Counted from the stretch's first letter, positions 34,325 to 48,300 are shown. The stretch: DNA of 64,000 nt from Clarkia xantiana subsp. parviflora (GCA_036873135.1 JAPTYO010000010.1:4936634-5000633); one strand, 5' to 3'. Made by a program: numbers and translations. Notes: a model not told the origin generated them from the sequence alone.

Positions 34325-36664
34325 TATTCCCTCTTTCTCTTTCTATATCGCCTTTTGTTGGTCTACTATGCTCTGTTTTCACTTCACAATCTCTAGAGAC
34401 AAGCAGGGAGAGAAAGGGAGAACCTTGAACCCCTTTTGATGGCCTCACTTAAGTTTTCTCTTTTATATTAAAAAAAAAAGCTCTGATCTTTTTCCTGTTT
34501 CTTTCTGGAGAAGATGTAAAATGTAATAGCTCTACAATGGCTTGTTTGTGGTAATGGCTTTGATCTTTGTCTCTTTCTCTCTCTTCACTTTTACAGAAAA
34601 GTAACCATTAACCAACGAAAGAGAGTGAGCCGGGTAAAAGAAGAATACAATACAGAGACAGATGGAGAATTGAGAAAGGATATTTCTGGTTTTTGCTGTG
34701 CTACTGCAACTATTTTCTTCTTTTTAACCAAGAAAATGAAAAACCAGTGGGGACAGACACAACCAGAAAAGCCAAAAGTGGAGGAGTGAGCCAAGAAAGA
34801 CACTCACCTACATAAACCAGAATATTGAATTAATCTATCTGCAACACCAGAAAAACACTATTCATTTAAGGGTGGGGAAAAATTAACATTTTCAGATAAC
34901 AATTTGATACAGAAATGATTAATTAATCTGGAAACAAAAAAATATGATGAATGGAACCGATATATATATATATATAATAATATTTATTATTTACATAACA
35001 AGCAACAGGGAGAGTTGTCGAATTTTCAAACTATATATAGTAAAATATGGTTTTTAGTGCAGATCAAAGTATTAATACCTATCTCTATCTTCACTTATAT
35101 TTGCAGAAGATTCTAGCTAGTCTCCTATCAATCTATATGTCTATTGTAGCAATATAATTGGCCAAAAAAGTCTCTATAATGTAGATACTTCTGTTCTGTC
35201 TGTATATGTGTATAGTTTGCAGCTGGAACCAGAAACTTAAGCAACACTACTATTCAATTCGATTATAACTAAGCTCATCAAAAACTTTAACTTCGTTTAA
35301 TAATTAATAATTGTTTGCTGTTGGATTAATTTAGTTTATTATGTCAGTTCAGAGTACAGTATACTGCTGTTCTAACTCCGAAAAATTTCTTGATTGTTGC
35401 CCATCCATTAATTAAATACATATACATGTCAGATTTCTTGTCTCCGTAAATAATAATAATAATAATGTGATGAATCAAAACTATTATTTTTTTTAAATGG
35501 TTTTAGTTTCCCCCCATAAATTAAAGGCGAAATCTAAATATAGTATTACATAGATTTGTTTTGATCTAAACTTTTTGCAGAGCATACACATGTTATTGCA
35601 CACACCAAGCTAAAGTAGTAATTAACAAGGGCCTTTCTTTTAATGTGTGTTCGTACTTCCCCAGTTAGCACAACTATTAAAGTAAAAATAATAATGCAAT
35701 CAAAACGTTCACTTGTAAACAAACTTGTGGAATAATTGGTTAAAATGCAGTCATATTATTGATATAGTATTAATGTGTGCATGTTTTAAATCTTTACAGC
35801 GCCAAATTAAATTCCAATTTAATTAAAATTTCATCTAATCTTCATAAAAACTTCGGATCATCTTCGAATAATAACAGTATATATAATGAACTAGCTAACT
35901 TGTAAATATGCTATTTATTTTAAGAGAGTTTACTTGATAATTCGATATATTTCTGAATGCATAGTATACAATATGGTGCTGAAGAGCTAGCTAAATCAGT
36001 GTGAGATAAACACCGGCGGAATTTCAGCTGAGGAGAAGAGGATAGCAAAAGAATCTTATGTGGTCAAAAGTCTATGACTGTATTTCTGCAATCTGAGTTT
36101 ATTTTTCATCAATTTTTTAAAAATAAAATATGTTCAATTATTGTTGACATGTTCAGTTCTATGGCCAAGCTTTGAGTTAGCAAGATAATTTGCTTTTGTT
36201 TATTTGACGGTCGAAGATGTTAAACAGAAGATGCCTTTCATATTTTGGTTTGCGTGTTCTAGTGGGAAGTTACTTATTTTTTTTAGGATTCAAATCACAT
36301 ACACAAATCGTGTTTTACTAATTCCAATAGAGTTTTAGAAAAAAAAACTACAAAATTAATTATTCTCAAGATACGTGTCAAAATCTTAACAGTGAAACAT
36401 GATATGCGATATGAATAGTGTAGCAGTAGATATAAAAAATTTGTAACCTTATTATTTAGGGTTAGCAATAATTATATATGTTTGGTAGGTGTAAATTCTC
36501 CTTTAGCAATAATTTCCACTTTACCCCCTTTCCTCTTTGAGATGTAAATGATTTTTGCCAATACATATAAAGAGAGACTTAGGAATGCAATCCAATCTCC
36601 TCAAGAAATAAATAACAGGGAACTATGGTTTAATGTCTCCTATCATGATTTTATCTTTCAAGAG

Positions 36665-36723
<59 letters not shown>
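36665..36723 (+). repeat. (ATT)n microsatellite, about 19 units
   Basis: Uninterrupted ATT trinucleotide run. Confidence 0.95.
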
Positions 36724-37055
36724 CATAAGAAAATTTGAGTTTTGAAGTATTATTGATTGAAATAGAGACCTTCCATTTGTGGCAATTCTTTTATCGTTAT
36801 GTATATATTTAACCGATGTATCAAATCCAAATATCAATCGATCAAATATCCAAAATGTTTATTCTTACTCTACTAACATTAATGTTTTCATATCACTTTT
36901 TACTATCAATAATGTGTAATAATAATCAACCGTTGAACTTGAACCTTATGAGTCAAAGTAAAAACAGGGAGAAAGAAAACAAATTTTTTTTTTTACCAAA
37001 AATAAATAAATTAAAGTAACTAAACAAATGAAGGAGGGAGGGGGATATTACGGAA

Positions 37056-37071
37056 TCACGTGCGCACGTGA
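37056..37071. promoter_or_regulatory. Twin G-box palindrome
   Basis: TCACGTGCGCACGTGA is a perfect 16-bp palindrome holding two CACGTG G-boxes 8 bp apart (start to start). It lies at the edge of a GC-rich island (37040-37400) that also has a TTTTGGCGGG (E2F-like) sequence on the minus strand near 37378-37388. G-boxes bind bHLH and bZIP factors. No adjacent gene was identified, so the target is unknown. Confidence 0.4.
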
Positions 37072-38919
37072 CCTGGCAGAGAGTCGGTGCATCGTTCCTC
37101 ATAAAGAAAGTCGAAGCGCACGAATTGCGGGGCGCTGTGTCCCCTAGATTCGACGTCTTTTGTCTATTGACCACGCGATCTCACTCACGCGCTATGGTCT
37201 TCTTGCCGACTGCACTGCGTGGCTCTGACAACATACGAGCGTGTTACACAAGCGCCTCTGGTGAAGGTGGAGAAAGCAGAGTGACGGGAAGCATCTAAAT
37301 CTATGGCGACCTCCCGCATTGACCGCCCCAGGGCTCGCTCCAACCCCACGAACGTATCTTTTCCGGGCCCACCCCCAAAATTCCCCGCCAAAACTTAACC
37401 TAACCTTATTAATCACAGAGCGAATTGTCGGTTTCTTCCCATTATCATTATTATTAATTTGGCAAAAAAATATTATTATTTATTTATAGTTTCATGATTA
37501 TGTTAATTATAATTATTAATTTCATCTTAAAAAAACATCGGAGTGCATCTTAGTAATAATAAACTAATAAAAGCTTACGTTAATAAATTTTATATATTAC
37601 AGATTTTGACATGGTGCATTTTGTTATTACCACCCAAAGTATTATATGATTAATTAACATTTTACGATGCAAAAAAATGTTTGTTAGGAATTCTCTTGCA
37701 TTGGGAGTACGGCATTTTGATTGATTGCAAAAATATATTGACTAGCTACGATGTATGTGCAGTTGAGCCGCAATTCATATCCTTGTTTTACGTTGTATTT
37801 ATTCTTTGCCTTCTTTTTTTTTCCATTTTTTATTTAAGTTTCATCTGAATTCAATGATAAATTCACATATATTTATGTTGATTATAGAATAAATAAATAA
37901 AATTTAATTAATTAATGATTATAACTTGTGCTAGCTAGAATGGTTTCTTTTTCATTTGGCTAGCTAAAGTTTTGCATTATTATCAACTTTAAGATATAAC
38001 TAATTAAGCTCCTCTCTTTTATATTTAGATAATTCAGTTTAAAATTGTGAGGCTTGAGATAGAGTACTACTGATAAATCATTATGCGGTAATCCTCATTA
38101 ATGATAATTGGAGCATGTTTTACTCATGGGTATTAACTTAATATCCTGTCGGTTGGCCTGGTTTTAAACCACCTTTAATAAATTATAATTAACAGTCTAC
38201 ATATGCTGCATTTTCCAACCAAATCTTATGTTAGCTTGCATGAATTTTGCAACAATTCGTGCTCTCATTTTCTCCCACCTTGTCCTTCATTATTAACTAG
38301 TGAGGGAAAGGAATAGTGCACTAATTCTACTAAAATAATATAATTAAAAAAAAATTAATCAGGATATATCCATTTTATCATAACACCATTAGCGTCAGCT
38401 TCGTTCCGTGGATGATGCACTTCTTGAAGATAAACCTGATATTATCTCTCAGTGTTTGCCTTCAGTATACTGTAACTAATGAATGATAATATTATAATAA
38501 TAATTTATAATATATGTGTTGGTTACATGTATTAATTGATGTACGCAGACCACAACTGCTATAGACCTCAGGAACTAACACCTCTATAGACGGGTGGGTT
38601 AGGACTTAGGAGTCTCGCCTCAGACCGGAAGAAATTCTCGTATTTACTGACATAATAAGCTATATAAATATGTATCAGACTGGCTTTAAACGTCTCCCTA
38701 CCAAACGTATTAAACAGAAGTATTTGATAAGTTATTTTTTGGTTGTTAACAGGGGTGTAGCTACGTACAGTTGAGGGGTTAATACAACCCCCACTTTATA
38801 AAAATTAATGTATATACTAGTGGATATGTAAATGTTGCTACCCTTAATTTATGAAAAAAATGAATGTTGCACCCCACATTTAAATAGGAAAGTGGGGCAA
38901 CATTAAATATGAATGTTAT

Positions 38920-39248
38920 TGTTGGAGTCAGACCACATTGCTTGCGTGGATGGGCTTCTCTGCTGGAGCAAGCTGGACATGTGGAGTTGGGCCTTTATTA
39001 TTTGGACGACCTTGTTTTGATTATATTTGGACTGGATGAGTTTGTAACTTTCTACTTTTGTTTTGGGCGTAAATTTCCTTCATTGTAAAGACTCGGGGTT
39101 AACCTCTGATTTCGATCTAGGGTTCCCTTATTTAGTGTTTTTAGGTGAGGAGGTGCCATTTGAAGGAATTACCTCCGATGAGCCGCAAGTCTTCGTGTTC
39201 TCTCTGTTTATTCTTTGCATTCTAGGGTTAGGGTTTCTCAAATTAACA
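38920..39248 (+). repeat. 5' LTR of the copia element
   Basis: Starts TGTTGGAGTC and ends AAATTAACA, next to the primer-binding site. Confidence 0.92.
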
Positions 39249-39260
39249 TGGTATCAGAGC
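39249..39260 (+). other. Primer-binding site (initiator tRNA-Met)
   Basis: TGGTATCAGAGC, the standard plant copia primer-binding sequence, directly after the 5' LTR. Confidence 0.9.
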
Positions 39261-39620
39261 GAGTGAGCGATCTCCGCTCCTTGTCTCCATTCTGAGTGCT
39301 TCCGCGAGTTTGTGTGTGTGGATTCGATTCTCTTCTCAGAGAAGTCGAATCGGTGGTTGCGATTCTTTCTGTTGATTGACGTTTCGTCTTCTGACGAAGC
39401 TTTGGCCTTCTCTGTTCACGATCTCCTTCGATATCACATGCATGTGCTTCCTATGGCTTGAATCGACCTTTCAAGTCCCCGTTGCTGCGATCCTTTTTGT
39501 GACGACCTTTTCTGTTGCGATTCGGTGACGATTAAGCTCCTCCTTCTCCGGTAGCGAAGTTCTTCTCGATTTCTCTCGCAACGCCCCGTATTCTGCTTCT
39601 TGCGCTTTTTCTTGAGAGCG

Positions 39621-42600
39621 ATGGCGATTGAAGAGGAGTCGAACTCATCAGAAAAGGGGATTCTCCTTGATCTCACCAGCCAAGAATACAAAGACGCCAT
39701 GTCTCTGGTAGATTCCTTTCACCCTCTCTATTTGCATGCTGGAGATAATCCGGCTTCTCGCATGACATCTATTGTTCTTACTGGTCAAGAAAATTATGCG
39801 AAATGGAGTTGTGCCATGAGATTTGTGCTAACAGGAAAGAACAAATATGAATTTTTCACTGGATCATGTGTTAAGGAGAACTTTGATGCTGTTTTTCATG
39901 AAATTTGGGACCGCTGTAATGCGGTTGTGTTTGGCTGGATCATGAATTCGATTTCGGATGAACTTGGTAGTACAATCATGTATTCTGAGGATGCACTGTT
40001 AGCCTGGAAGGAACTGCGTTAACGTTTCAGCAAGGCCAGTGGTTCAAGGACCTACCAGTTGCACAGGGAGATTGTGCTCACTCGATAGGGTCACGACTTT
40101 GTATCTACTTTCTTTACCAGACCGAGGCTTCTGTGGTCTGAATTTGACTCTGTCTGTGATCTGCCATATATTGAGGGGAGGCCTTTACGAAGCATATTCA
40201 ACATAAGGAGCATCTTCGCCTCTTTCATATCCTTATGGGATTGAACAAGAACTACTACAATATTAGGAGCAATCTGCTGCTGTGGGAGCCTTTCCCTACA
40301 CTGAATCAAGCTTACAATCTGTTGGTTCAAGAAGAAAGTCAGAGGGGTATTTCCTCTGACATTGTTGGTTCTGTGGATTCAAATCAATCAAATGTTGTAG
40401 AGAAAGCTAAGGGCAACGTTTCACTTGACTGCACCTTCTGTCACAAGAAGGGGCACAATTATGAGAGGTGTTTTGCTCGTGGCTGTGATCATTGTGGAAA
40501 GAAAGGGCATGCCAAGGACAACTGCTTTAAGCTCAAAGCAAAGGGGAATGGACCCAAGGCTAACAATGGTTCTGCTACAACTACTGCAAGTGAGGGGATT
40601 GATCAAAACCAAGATGCTGGGATGCAAGGAAATATTATCTTCACCAAAAATCAGTTCTAGAAGCTGTTGCAGGCCATGGACACAGTTGGTAGGACTGCTC
40701 CCACAGCAGGTGCTGTCACTGCACCTGTGGAAGCACAAGCACACACGGCTGGTATATCCCTTGTCTCCTCTTTTACTGATAAGCATGATAATTGGATATT
40801 AGATACAGGAGCCACTAATCACATGTGTTTTAGAAAAGATTGGTTTAAAAAATTGAGTACTATTTCTGGAACTAGGGTTCATTTGCCAAATGGTGATTCT
40901 TCTTCCATTCTTGGAACAGGAATACATGATTTTACTCGGATAAAAGGTTGCAAAATGTCTTGTACATTCCTGATTTCAAGTTCAACCTGTTATCCATTTC
41001 AAAACTCACTAAAGATTTGAACTGTGTAGCAACCTTTTATCCTAAATTTGCTATTCTACAGGACCTCTTAAATGGAAGGGTCTTGAGGACTGGGACTGAA
41101 AACTCAGGTTTATATTTTTTTTCAAATCAAGTTGTGTAAATGCTGATGTCATTTCTAATTCAGTTGTTTGTAATAATGTCTTTCTGTGGCACATGAGATT
41201 TGGGCATGCATCCTTAAAGGCCCTTCAGCATTTAGACAACCTTTCTTTTCCTGAAAATAAGGCAGTTGTTGTTGATACTTGTCATATTTGTCCTAAATCA
41301 AAAATAAAACGCAATTCTTTCCCTAACTCCAGTTCCAGAGCAGACTCTATTTTTTATCTTGTGCATTGTGATGTGTGGGGGCCTTATCAATGTCCAACCT
41401 ACTATGAAAAAAGATATATTCTGACCGTGGTGGATGATCATTCTCGTGTTACTTTCACCTCATGCAATTTAAATCTGATGTTTGCATTGTCCTGAGAAAT
41501 TTTATTGCCCTGGTTGAAAATCAATTTGGAAAAACCATCAAATGTTTTAGAACTGACAATGGAGGTGAATTTTTCAATGAGCATGTCAGATCTTTTTTTT
41601 TTAAACAAGGGTATTGTGCATCAAAGTTCTTGTTTTTACACCCCACAACAAAATGACAGAGTAGAAAGAAAACATAAGCATTTATTAGAGGTAGCCAGAG
41701 CCCTTCTATTCCAAACCAGTTTTTGGGGGAATGTGTCCTCGCAGCTTGCCACATTATTAATCTGTTACCCACCAAACTTTTAGGTGGCAAGTCCCCTCTT
41801 GAAATTTTTACTGGAAAGAAGCCTAATTTTTCTCATCTTAAGGTCTTTGAATGTCTATGTTTTGCAAAGAATATGTTGGTGACTGATAAACTTGCTTCTA
41901 AGGCTATTACTTATGTTTTTATGGGATATTATGATGTTAAAAAAGGTTATAAGCTCTATGATTTAACAAATCAAAAATTCTTTTTTAGTAGAGATGTCAA
42001 GTTTGATGAGAGCAATTTCTCATTCAAACAGAGTAATAGTGATCAGATGCCCATATTCCTTGATGACAATTTTTTTGAATACTCCAATGATATTGCTCCT
42101 GCAAATTTACATACCGAGGAGACTCCATCTCTGCCAATTGTTTCTGAAAATGATGATGCAATACCTACTGTTGATGGACCTTCAGATGATGAGCCTATTT
42201 TGGTCTCTGATGATTATAAACCAGATGATGAAGATGTTACATCCTCTGATGGTTTTCCTACTAACTGATGCATGCGGAACCGATTAGAGTTCTAAGATTT
42301 TAGGTCGTGAATAGTGCTTTTTCAGGCGGACGTTCGGATTTTGGCGCGTGAATAGTATTTTTCGGGCGGAAACGGGTTTCCGGTCAAAATCACTGCTACG
42401 CCGTGTATTACGCTGCTTTTTGGCCAAATTCTATCATCTGAGGCCTCAAAATCGTGTTTTATGTTATTTCGGGTCATTTTTGCAGTTTTCAATTTATTTG
42501 GGATTTGTTCGTTATTTTCGGTTATTTCATAGATTAGTGTTTTCTATTTAAGACATTGTTGGCCGAATTTTACAGTCAGTTATTTGATAAATCAGAAAAT

Positions 42601-44421
42601 AGAGGTTTTTCATCAACCATGCGTTCGATTTCGTATTGCTTTCGATTTCTGCGCATCTATCCCACCATCACGCTGCATCAATAACATTCCTGAACCTGGT
42701 CCAATTCAGAAAATTAGTAGGACTGGCAGAGCTATTAGACCCCCTATTTGGAAAAAGGATTAAGTTATGAATGGGATTTCCACTGCTCATCCTTTATCTG
42801 ATTATCTATCTTATGATTCTATTACCAATCATTATCAGTGCTACTTAACCTCTTTTTCTGAGATTGTGGAACCTAGTGGTTATCATAAGGCCGCACAAGA
42901 TCAACATTAGGTGCAAGCAATGAATGATGAAGTTGCAACACTGGAGGACAATGGCACTTGGGAACTTGTTGAACTTCCAACAGGTAAGTCCTCCATTGGT
43001 CGTAGATGGATGTACAAAATCAAATACAATTTTGATGGTAGTTTAGAAAGGTATAAGGCTAGATTGGTTGCCAAAGGTTACAAACAGAAATATGAGATTA
43101 ATTACTATGAAACCTTTTTCCCTGTTGTTAAAATAAATACAGTTAAAACTGTACTTGCCTTAGCCTCAATTTTTAAATGGCCTCTTTTTCAAATGGATGT
43201 GTATAATGTTTTTTTACAATGAGATTTACAATAAGAATTTTATATGGATGTTCCTGAGGGCTTTGGTAATCAAGGGGGAAGGTTTGTAGATTACGCAAAT
43301 CCCTCTATGATTTAAAACAGGCTAGTAGACAATTGAATATCAAATTAACTGAGGCACTAGTCAATGGTGGTTTTGTTCAGTCCAAATTGGTTATTCATTG
43401 TTTACAAAATGTATTGGTGATCAATTTGCTCTTATATTGGTCTATGTTGATGATTTGTTGATTTCTGGTAGTAGTTCTGAATTGATTGACAGTTTGAAAT
43501 CTTTGCTTACTAACAGTTTTAAGATGAAGGACTTTGGTGAGTTGAGGTACGTTCTTGGCATTGAAGTTATAAGGTTTTCTGCTGACATTATTCTTTCACA
43601 AAGAAAATATGCCCTGGACCTTATTTCTTCAATTTGCTAGAACTCCAATGGAGTCCAATATGAAAGTGACTAGTAAAGCTTATGATAGTCATTTTGGGAT
43701 TAATCTGGATGACAAACCCCTACATGATGTCACTAGTTACAGAAGACTGATAGAGAAATTGTTGTATTTGACCATTACTAGGTTTGATATTAGTTATGCT
43801 GTTAGACATATGTCTCAGTTTATGCAGGACCCTAAAGCTTCTCACTGGGAAGCTGCTCTGAGGATAGTGAGGTTTGTGAAAAAAGAATCTGGTAAAGGCA
43901 TTCTTTTGGACTCTCAGTCTGTTCCTGTTTTAACTGGCTTCTGTGATTCTGACTGGGGTAGTTGCCTTGAGATTCGTAGGTCTGTTACTGGATATTGTGT
44001 GAAGTTAGGTTCATCCCCGATTTCATGGAAAGTTAAGAAACAGACTACGATGTCCAAGTCTTCTGCTGAGGCAGAATATCGTAGCATTTCTGAGGTTCTT
44101 AAAGAGATATTGTGGTTAAGAGGTTTACTTGGGGAGTTAACTTATCTTCAAACTGCCCCTACCACTATTTATTGTGAGAATGAGGCGGCTATTAAGATAG
44201 CAACCAATCATGTGTTTCACGAAAGGACGAAGCACATTGAGATTGATTGCCATCTCATTCGTGATAGAATTCTTGATGGAAATATTTATCTTAAGTCTGT
44301 GCAGACAGAGGAGCAACAGGCTGACATATTCACCAAAGCTTTGGGAAGTCAACAACATTCATACTTGTCTGGAAAGTTAGGTCTTAAGAATGTTTTCCCA
44401 TGTCCTTGTTTTGGTGCTTAA
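39621..44421 (+). pseudogene. Copia polyprotein, broken by stops, frameshifts and an inserted LTR
   Basis: The GAG start at 39621 is followed by a copia GAG domain to about 40020, where a stop interrupts the frame. Two CCHC zinc knuckles lie at about 40433-40533. The protease motif LDTGA is near 40799. The pre-integrase HHCC region and integrase core (DVWGPY, TDNGGEF, YTPQQN) run from about 41190 to 41790 with frameshifts near 41460 and 41660. Reverse transcriptase runs from about 42911 ([20 protein letters not shown]) to 43640 (VYVDDLL at 43441), again with stops. RNase H (SDWGSC, SSAEAEYR) ends at the stop 44419-44421. A 415-bp solo LTR separates integrase and RT. The element is not autonomous. 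Confidence 0.93.
42266..42680 (+). mobile_element. Solo LTR inserted in the copia polyprotein
   Basis: Begins TGATGCATGCGG and ends GCTGCATCA, with inverted ends TGATGCA/TGCATCA. The flanks CTAAC (42261-42265) and ATAAC (42681-42685) match in 4 of 5 positions. It has no coding capacity, contains a CTATTTAAG TATA-like box near 42543, and exactly interrupts the region between integrase and RT. Confidence 0.75.
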
Positions 44422-44466
44422 TTTGAATGTTGTTTTGTTTCCAGAGGGTTTCCAGCTTGAAGGGGG

Positions 44467-44504
44467 TGTTGGAGCCGGCCCACATTGCTTGCGTAGATGG
44501 GCAT
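44467..44504 (+). repeat. 3' LTR of the copia element, first 38 bp
   Basis: TGTTGGAGCCGGCC... follows the polypurine tract GAAGGGGG. It is cut at GGCAT by the gypsy insertion and resumes at 55230. Confidence 0.9.
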
Positions 44505-44657
44505 TGATGGATAAATGTCCAATTCGGGTTCGTATTTACGCTTCGGACCTCGCAAACACGTCAAAAATTACATCTCGTCTCGGAAAACGTCTCCCAAGGG
44601 TCAAAACGGTCCGGAAACGCATTTACGCGTGACCGGACCGGACATCCGGATTGCGGT

Positions 44658-44792
44658 GCAATCCGGAGGTCCGGATTGCCTTTGCAACCCGGACCTCCGG
44701 GTTGCAAGCAATCCGGTCCGGATTGCACGCAATCCGGAGATCCGGATTGTGCAACCCGGACCTCCGGGTTGCGCAATCCGGAGGTCCGGATC
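44658..44792. repeat. CpG-rich palindrome array in the 5' LTR
   Basis: Six consecutive near-perfect palindromes of 19-22 bp, of the form GCAAYCCGGANNTCCGGRTTGC, each able to form a hairpin. The unit order and sequences differ from the array in the 3' LTR (54541-54680), although the flanking LTR sequence looks the same. Confidence 0.9.
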
Positions 44793-45012
44793 GTACGGTA
44801 ATCCGGACCTCGCCGAATCGCCCAATTTCGACGAGGTCCGGGTTCCGCCACGGGTATTGCGCGATTGTCGTATCCGTGATTACCGTGCCCGCGATCGCCG
44901 TTATGCATAGGGAAGTCAGGTTCATGCATTACCAATGTGGACGACGGTTCCCGTTTGTCTCTTTGAACCGTCGTTGAACCGCTCTAAAACCGGGTCCGGT
45001 CTCAAGGAAGCC

Positions 45013-45020
45013 TATAAATA
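45013..45020 (+). promoter_or_regulatory. TATA box of the gypsy 5' LTR
   Basis: TATAAATA inside the LTR followed by a CT-rich leader, so transcription probably starts near 45045. The same box occurs in the 3' LTR near 54901. Confidence 0.7.
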
Positions 45021-45336
45021 GGAGACCTTGGCCACCCATTTTGATTCATTCTCTCATTTGCCCAACTTTGGTATTTTGAGCTCTGACTTCTCTCTAGAAC
45101 TTTCTCTCTCTAGAAAATTACCCTTTTGCCACTATAGTAACTTAAGCATCGGAGAGGGCTCCGCTAGCACCACCCCCCCCTCTCCGTGCTAGCATTGGTC
45201 CTTTGCGCAGGATCCGACGCTCGAGACACAGAACCGCCGGGTCACAGCCTTGCCGGGCCACAACCTCCGACAGAAGGGTTCTAACCCGCACAACCTCAGA
45301 CGCGTCCTCGCGACCCGAGTCGTCCCGGACGCAACA

Positions 45337-45350
45337 TTGGCGCCGTCTGC
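45337..45350 (+). other. Primer-binding site of the gypsy-type element
   Basis: TTGGCGCCGTCTGC directly after the LTR end; the TGGCGCCG core is typical of plant Ty3/gypsy primer-binding sites. The tRNA was not determined. Confidence 0.75.
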
Positions 45351-45378
45351 ACGATTCGAACAAAAAGCTACAGAAACC

Positions 45379-48300
45379 ATGGCAGGTGATCACAACCCTC
45401 CCGAGGAGGTCAAAAACCCGAGAAAAAGGACCGGGCGCCCCAGGAAGTCACCGGCGAACAAAAAGGCGGGATGCCAAGCTCCAGCTGGGAGCCAGTCGGG
45501 ACCCTCCCACGTCCCGAGAGCTACTTCCGTAGCTTCATCCATACCAACCGACACTGTGCCCAACGCACAGTACAAAGAGCCAAAGGACAAACACCACGCG
45601 TATCCGCCTGGTTTTGAGCCACAAACACATGGAGAAGAGTCTCAGACAGAAATGCCGCAGGGTGAGCAGAGAGCGGGGGCACACCCGATGCCCACCATTA
45701 CTCCAGCAATGATGGCTGCGCTGGAAGAGTTATTTGCACTCCGCGAGTATCTCAAAAAACAGGGATATGAAGCTCAGCCACCTCCAAACAACCAACAGTA
45801 TACTGCACCAGCAATGGAGACGTCACAAGACACCATTCGCTATGATAATCCCTTCCAGGGTGGGAATCAACAAACAAGATATGAACCAGTACGGTCATAT
45901 ACTCCTTTCCAAGGAGCACAGCAATGGAGGAACGAAAGGCAACCCCCATTCTACCACCCGCAGCAACCAGCAAGAGACGATCCTTATCAAGCCACAAGTA
46001 GGGATCAGTCTGACTTCTATCAGCCAAAACCTTCAACATGTTACGCTGAACCAGCAAAGGGATTTACAGCAGCAATGTTAGAGGAGCTGGTAGAGAAGAA
46101 AATGAAAGAGGCAAAAATGAAGGGCATGCATGCTCTCGAAGAAAGGGCATCACATCCATTTGCTGACCACCTAGTAGACAGTCGCGTCCCAGACGCACTG
46201 TATCGAATTGGAGGCGACTCCTACCGGGGAAAAGGAGACCCAATTGAACACGTGCAAAAGCACGAGGCCTCCCTGCTGGGCAGAACAAAGAACCCGCATC
46301 ATTTCGCAATGACGTTTTCACAAACTCTTGCTGGATCCGCAGCACACTGGTTCTTCTCACTACCTTGTGGAAGCATCACTTCATGGGCAGATCTAAAGGC
46401 CAAATTCATCCAGCGATTCATGGGCGAGCGCACACTGTTGAAAGGGGCCAACGCCCTGGACGATGTCCAACAGCAGAATGAGGAGTCTCTTGCAGATTAC
46501 TACGTCCGCTTTAATCAAAACATTTCAGACATTCAAGGAAACCTGACCGAAGGAGAAATTGTTCGGGCATTCATCCGAAACCTTGGCCGAAGAGGCAATG
46601 CCTTAGCAGAAAAGATGGCCAAGCGTCCGGCGGAGTCCATGGAAGAACTGGCCGCGAGAGTCAAGGAGTTTATAGACCTGGAGAGATTCAGAAGCCAGAA
46701 TAAAGCGAAAATTGCCGCAGCTAAGGCAAAAGACACTCCAAAACAATACCAACCAAAGCCACATCCAGGCAACCAAGGAAAACATTGGCAGCCTCAGCCA
46801 AAAAGACCTTTCCAAGGGGATTTGCAGAAGCCTAAAGAAATAAATCTCGCCGATTGCATCCCTCTGAACGCCCCGCTGTCGGTGATTTTGAGAGAGATGA
46901 AAAACGCAAATATGTGGAGGGAGCCAAACAATTTCTGGAAAGGCCCACTGGGAAAAGAAACAGACAAGTGGTGTGAAAACCACGAAGTCTTCGGCCATGA
47001 AACCGACAGCTGCGTCAGTCTTCGCTTTCGAGTTAATAACTTCGTCCTCAAGGGCGAGTTAAAGCAATTTGTGGACCAAGGCAACAGCCCCTCAAAAAAG
47101 ACTCAACCAGAGTCGTCAAGAAGATCAAACAAAGGAAAGGAGAAAGCCCATGACAACCCTCCGCCAGCCAAGCGAGGAGTAATAAATGTCATACATGGAG
47201 GGCCTGCCGCCGGAGGACACATATCCAATGCCCGGGACGTCTATGCATCCCAAGCAGCAACACTGCCAAAATACGGAAAGCGCAAGCAGCCCGAACAAGA
47301 AGATGCAGTCATCCAATTCTCCAGGGAGGACTTGAAGCATATCGTTTATCCCCACGATGATGCTTTAGTCATTACCATGGACATTAACGGGTACGATGTA
47401 AAAAGAATTCTGGTGGATGGCGGAAGTTCTGCTGACATTCTACATATCAGAGTTCTGGAGCAACTAGGGAAGTCTGTCAGGGACCTGTCTCCGGGTACTT
47501 TCTCATTAGTTAGCTTCGCGGGAGCAGCTACACAACCATTGGGCACAATTACACTTCCGGTCGTCCTTGGCCAGGGATGGAAAGCATTACATATCAACGT
47601 CACTTTTGTAGTGGTAGAATCCCTCGGAGCCTACAACGGAATCTTGGGACGAACAACGATCAATCCCTATGTGATCGTGCCTTCCACCGTCCACCAAAAG
47701 ATGAAATTCCCGACAGAGCATGGAATTGGAGAAGTGCTGGGCGATCAAATAACAGCAAGGCGTTGCTACGTCAATGCTTTGAGAGCAAAACACCAATACC
47801 ATGTGGCTATGATAAACTCCTTCAAGAGGCAGAAGGTGGTTGACGAAAGAAGGAAGCAACCAGCGGAACAAGCCATTACAATCTGGAAACCACAAGAAAA
47901 TTTCCAGTTATCACCATGGCAACAGATCTGGCTCGTTCAGCAGGGAGAAGACGAGCCAATCTGGGAATACTTCATCAAGTTTGCCTCCAACGCCGCAACC
48001 GCGAAAGCATCAAGAGAAGATGTGATAAGTGTGTTCTATGCAAATATGAACGCCAAGTCTTTCCTTCTCTTCGGACGAACTCACGGATGGAAAACAACAA
48101 AAACAATGGCAGACCTAAAGGAAAAGCTCGAGACAGCAGTCTCCTGCGAGCAGGAACTGAGGTGGGGTACACCCCTCAGTTGGGACAAAGGCGCTCAAGC
48201 GGAAATGCACAAGCAGAAGGACTCAAGCATTGTTATGGACAACATCTTCACACCACTCAACACAGTGGCCGAAGACATTTACGTCAACCTGCTAGAAAAC

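Larger units (their letters stand above)
34325..38741. other. 4.4-kb intergenic region
   Basis: 34325-34600 is the promoter of the WNK-related gene. The rest is AT-rich. It includes an ATT microsatellite (36665-36723) and a GC-rich island (about 37040-37400) with twin G-boxes. Short frames in the island lack ATG starts or domains, so no gene is called. Confidence 0.5.
44505..45336 (+). repeat. 5' LTR of the gypsy-type element
   Basis: Starts TGATGGATAAATGTCC and ends GGACGCAACA. It is GC- and CpG-rich, with a palindrome array at 44658-44792 and a TATA box at 45013-45020. Confidence 0.93.

Noticed and set aside
37068..37416. Frames of 68-76 codons in the GC island
   Set aside because: Open because of high GC; no domain, and those on the minus strand lack a proper ATG start.
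44515..44977. Overlapping frames of 70-130 codons on both strands in the gypsy LTRs (also 54398-54865)
   Set aside because: They come from the CpG-rich palindromes, which lack stop codons in several frames; peptides are repetitive with no domain, and the region is LTR.
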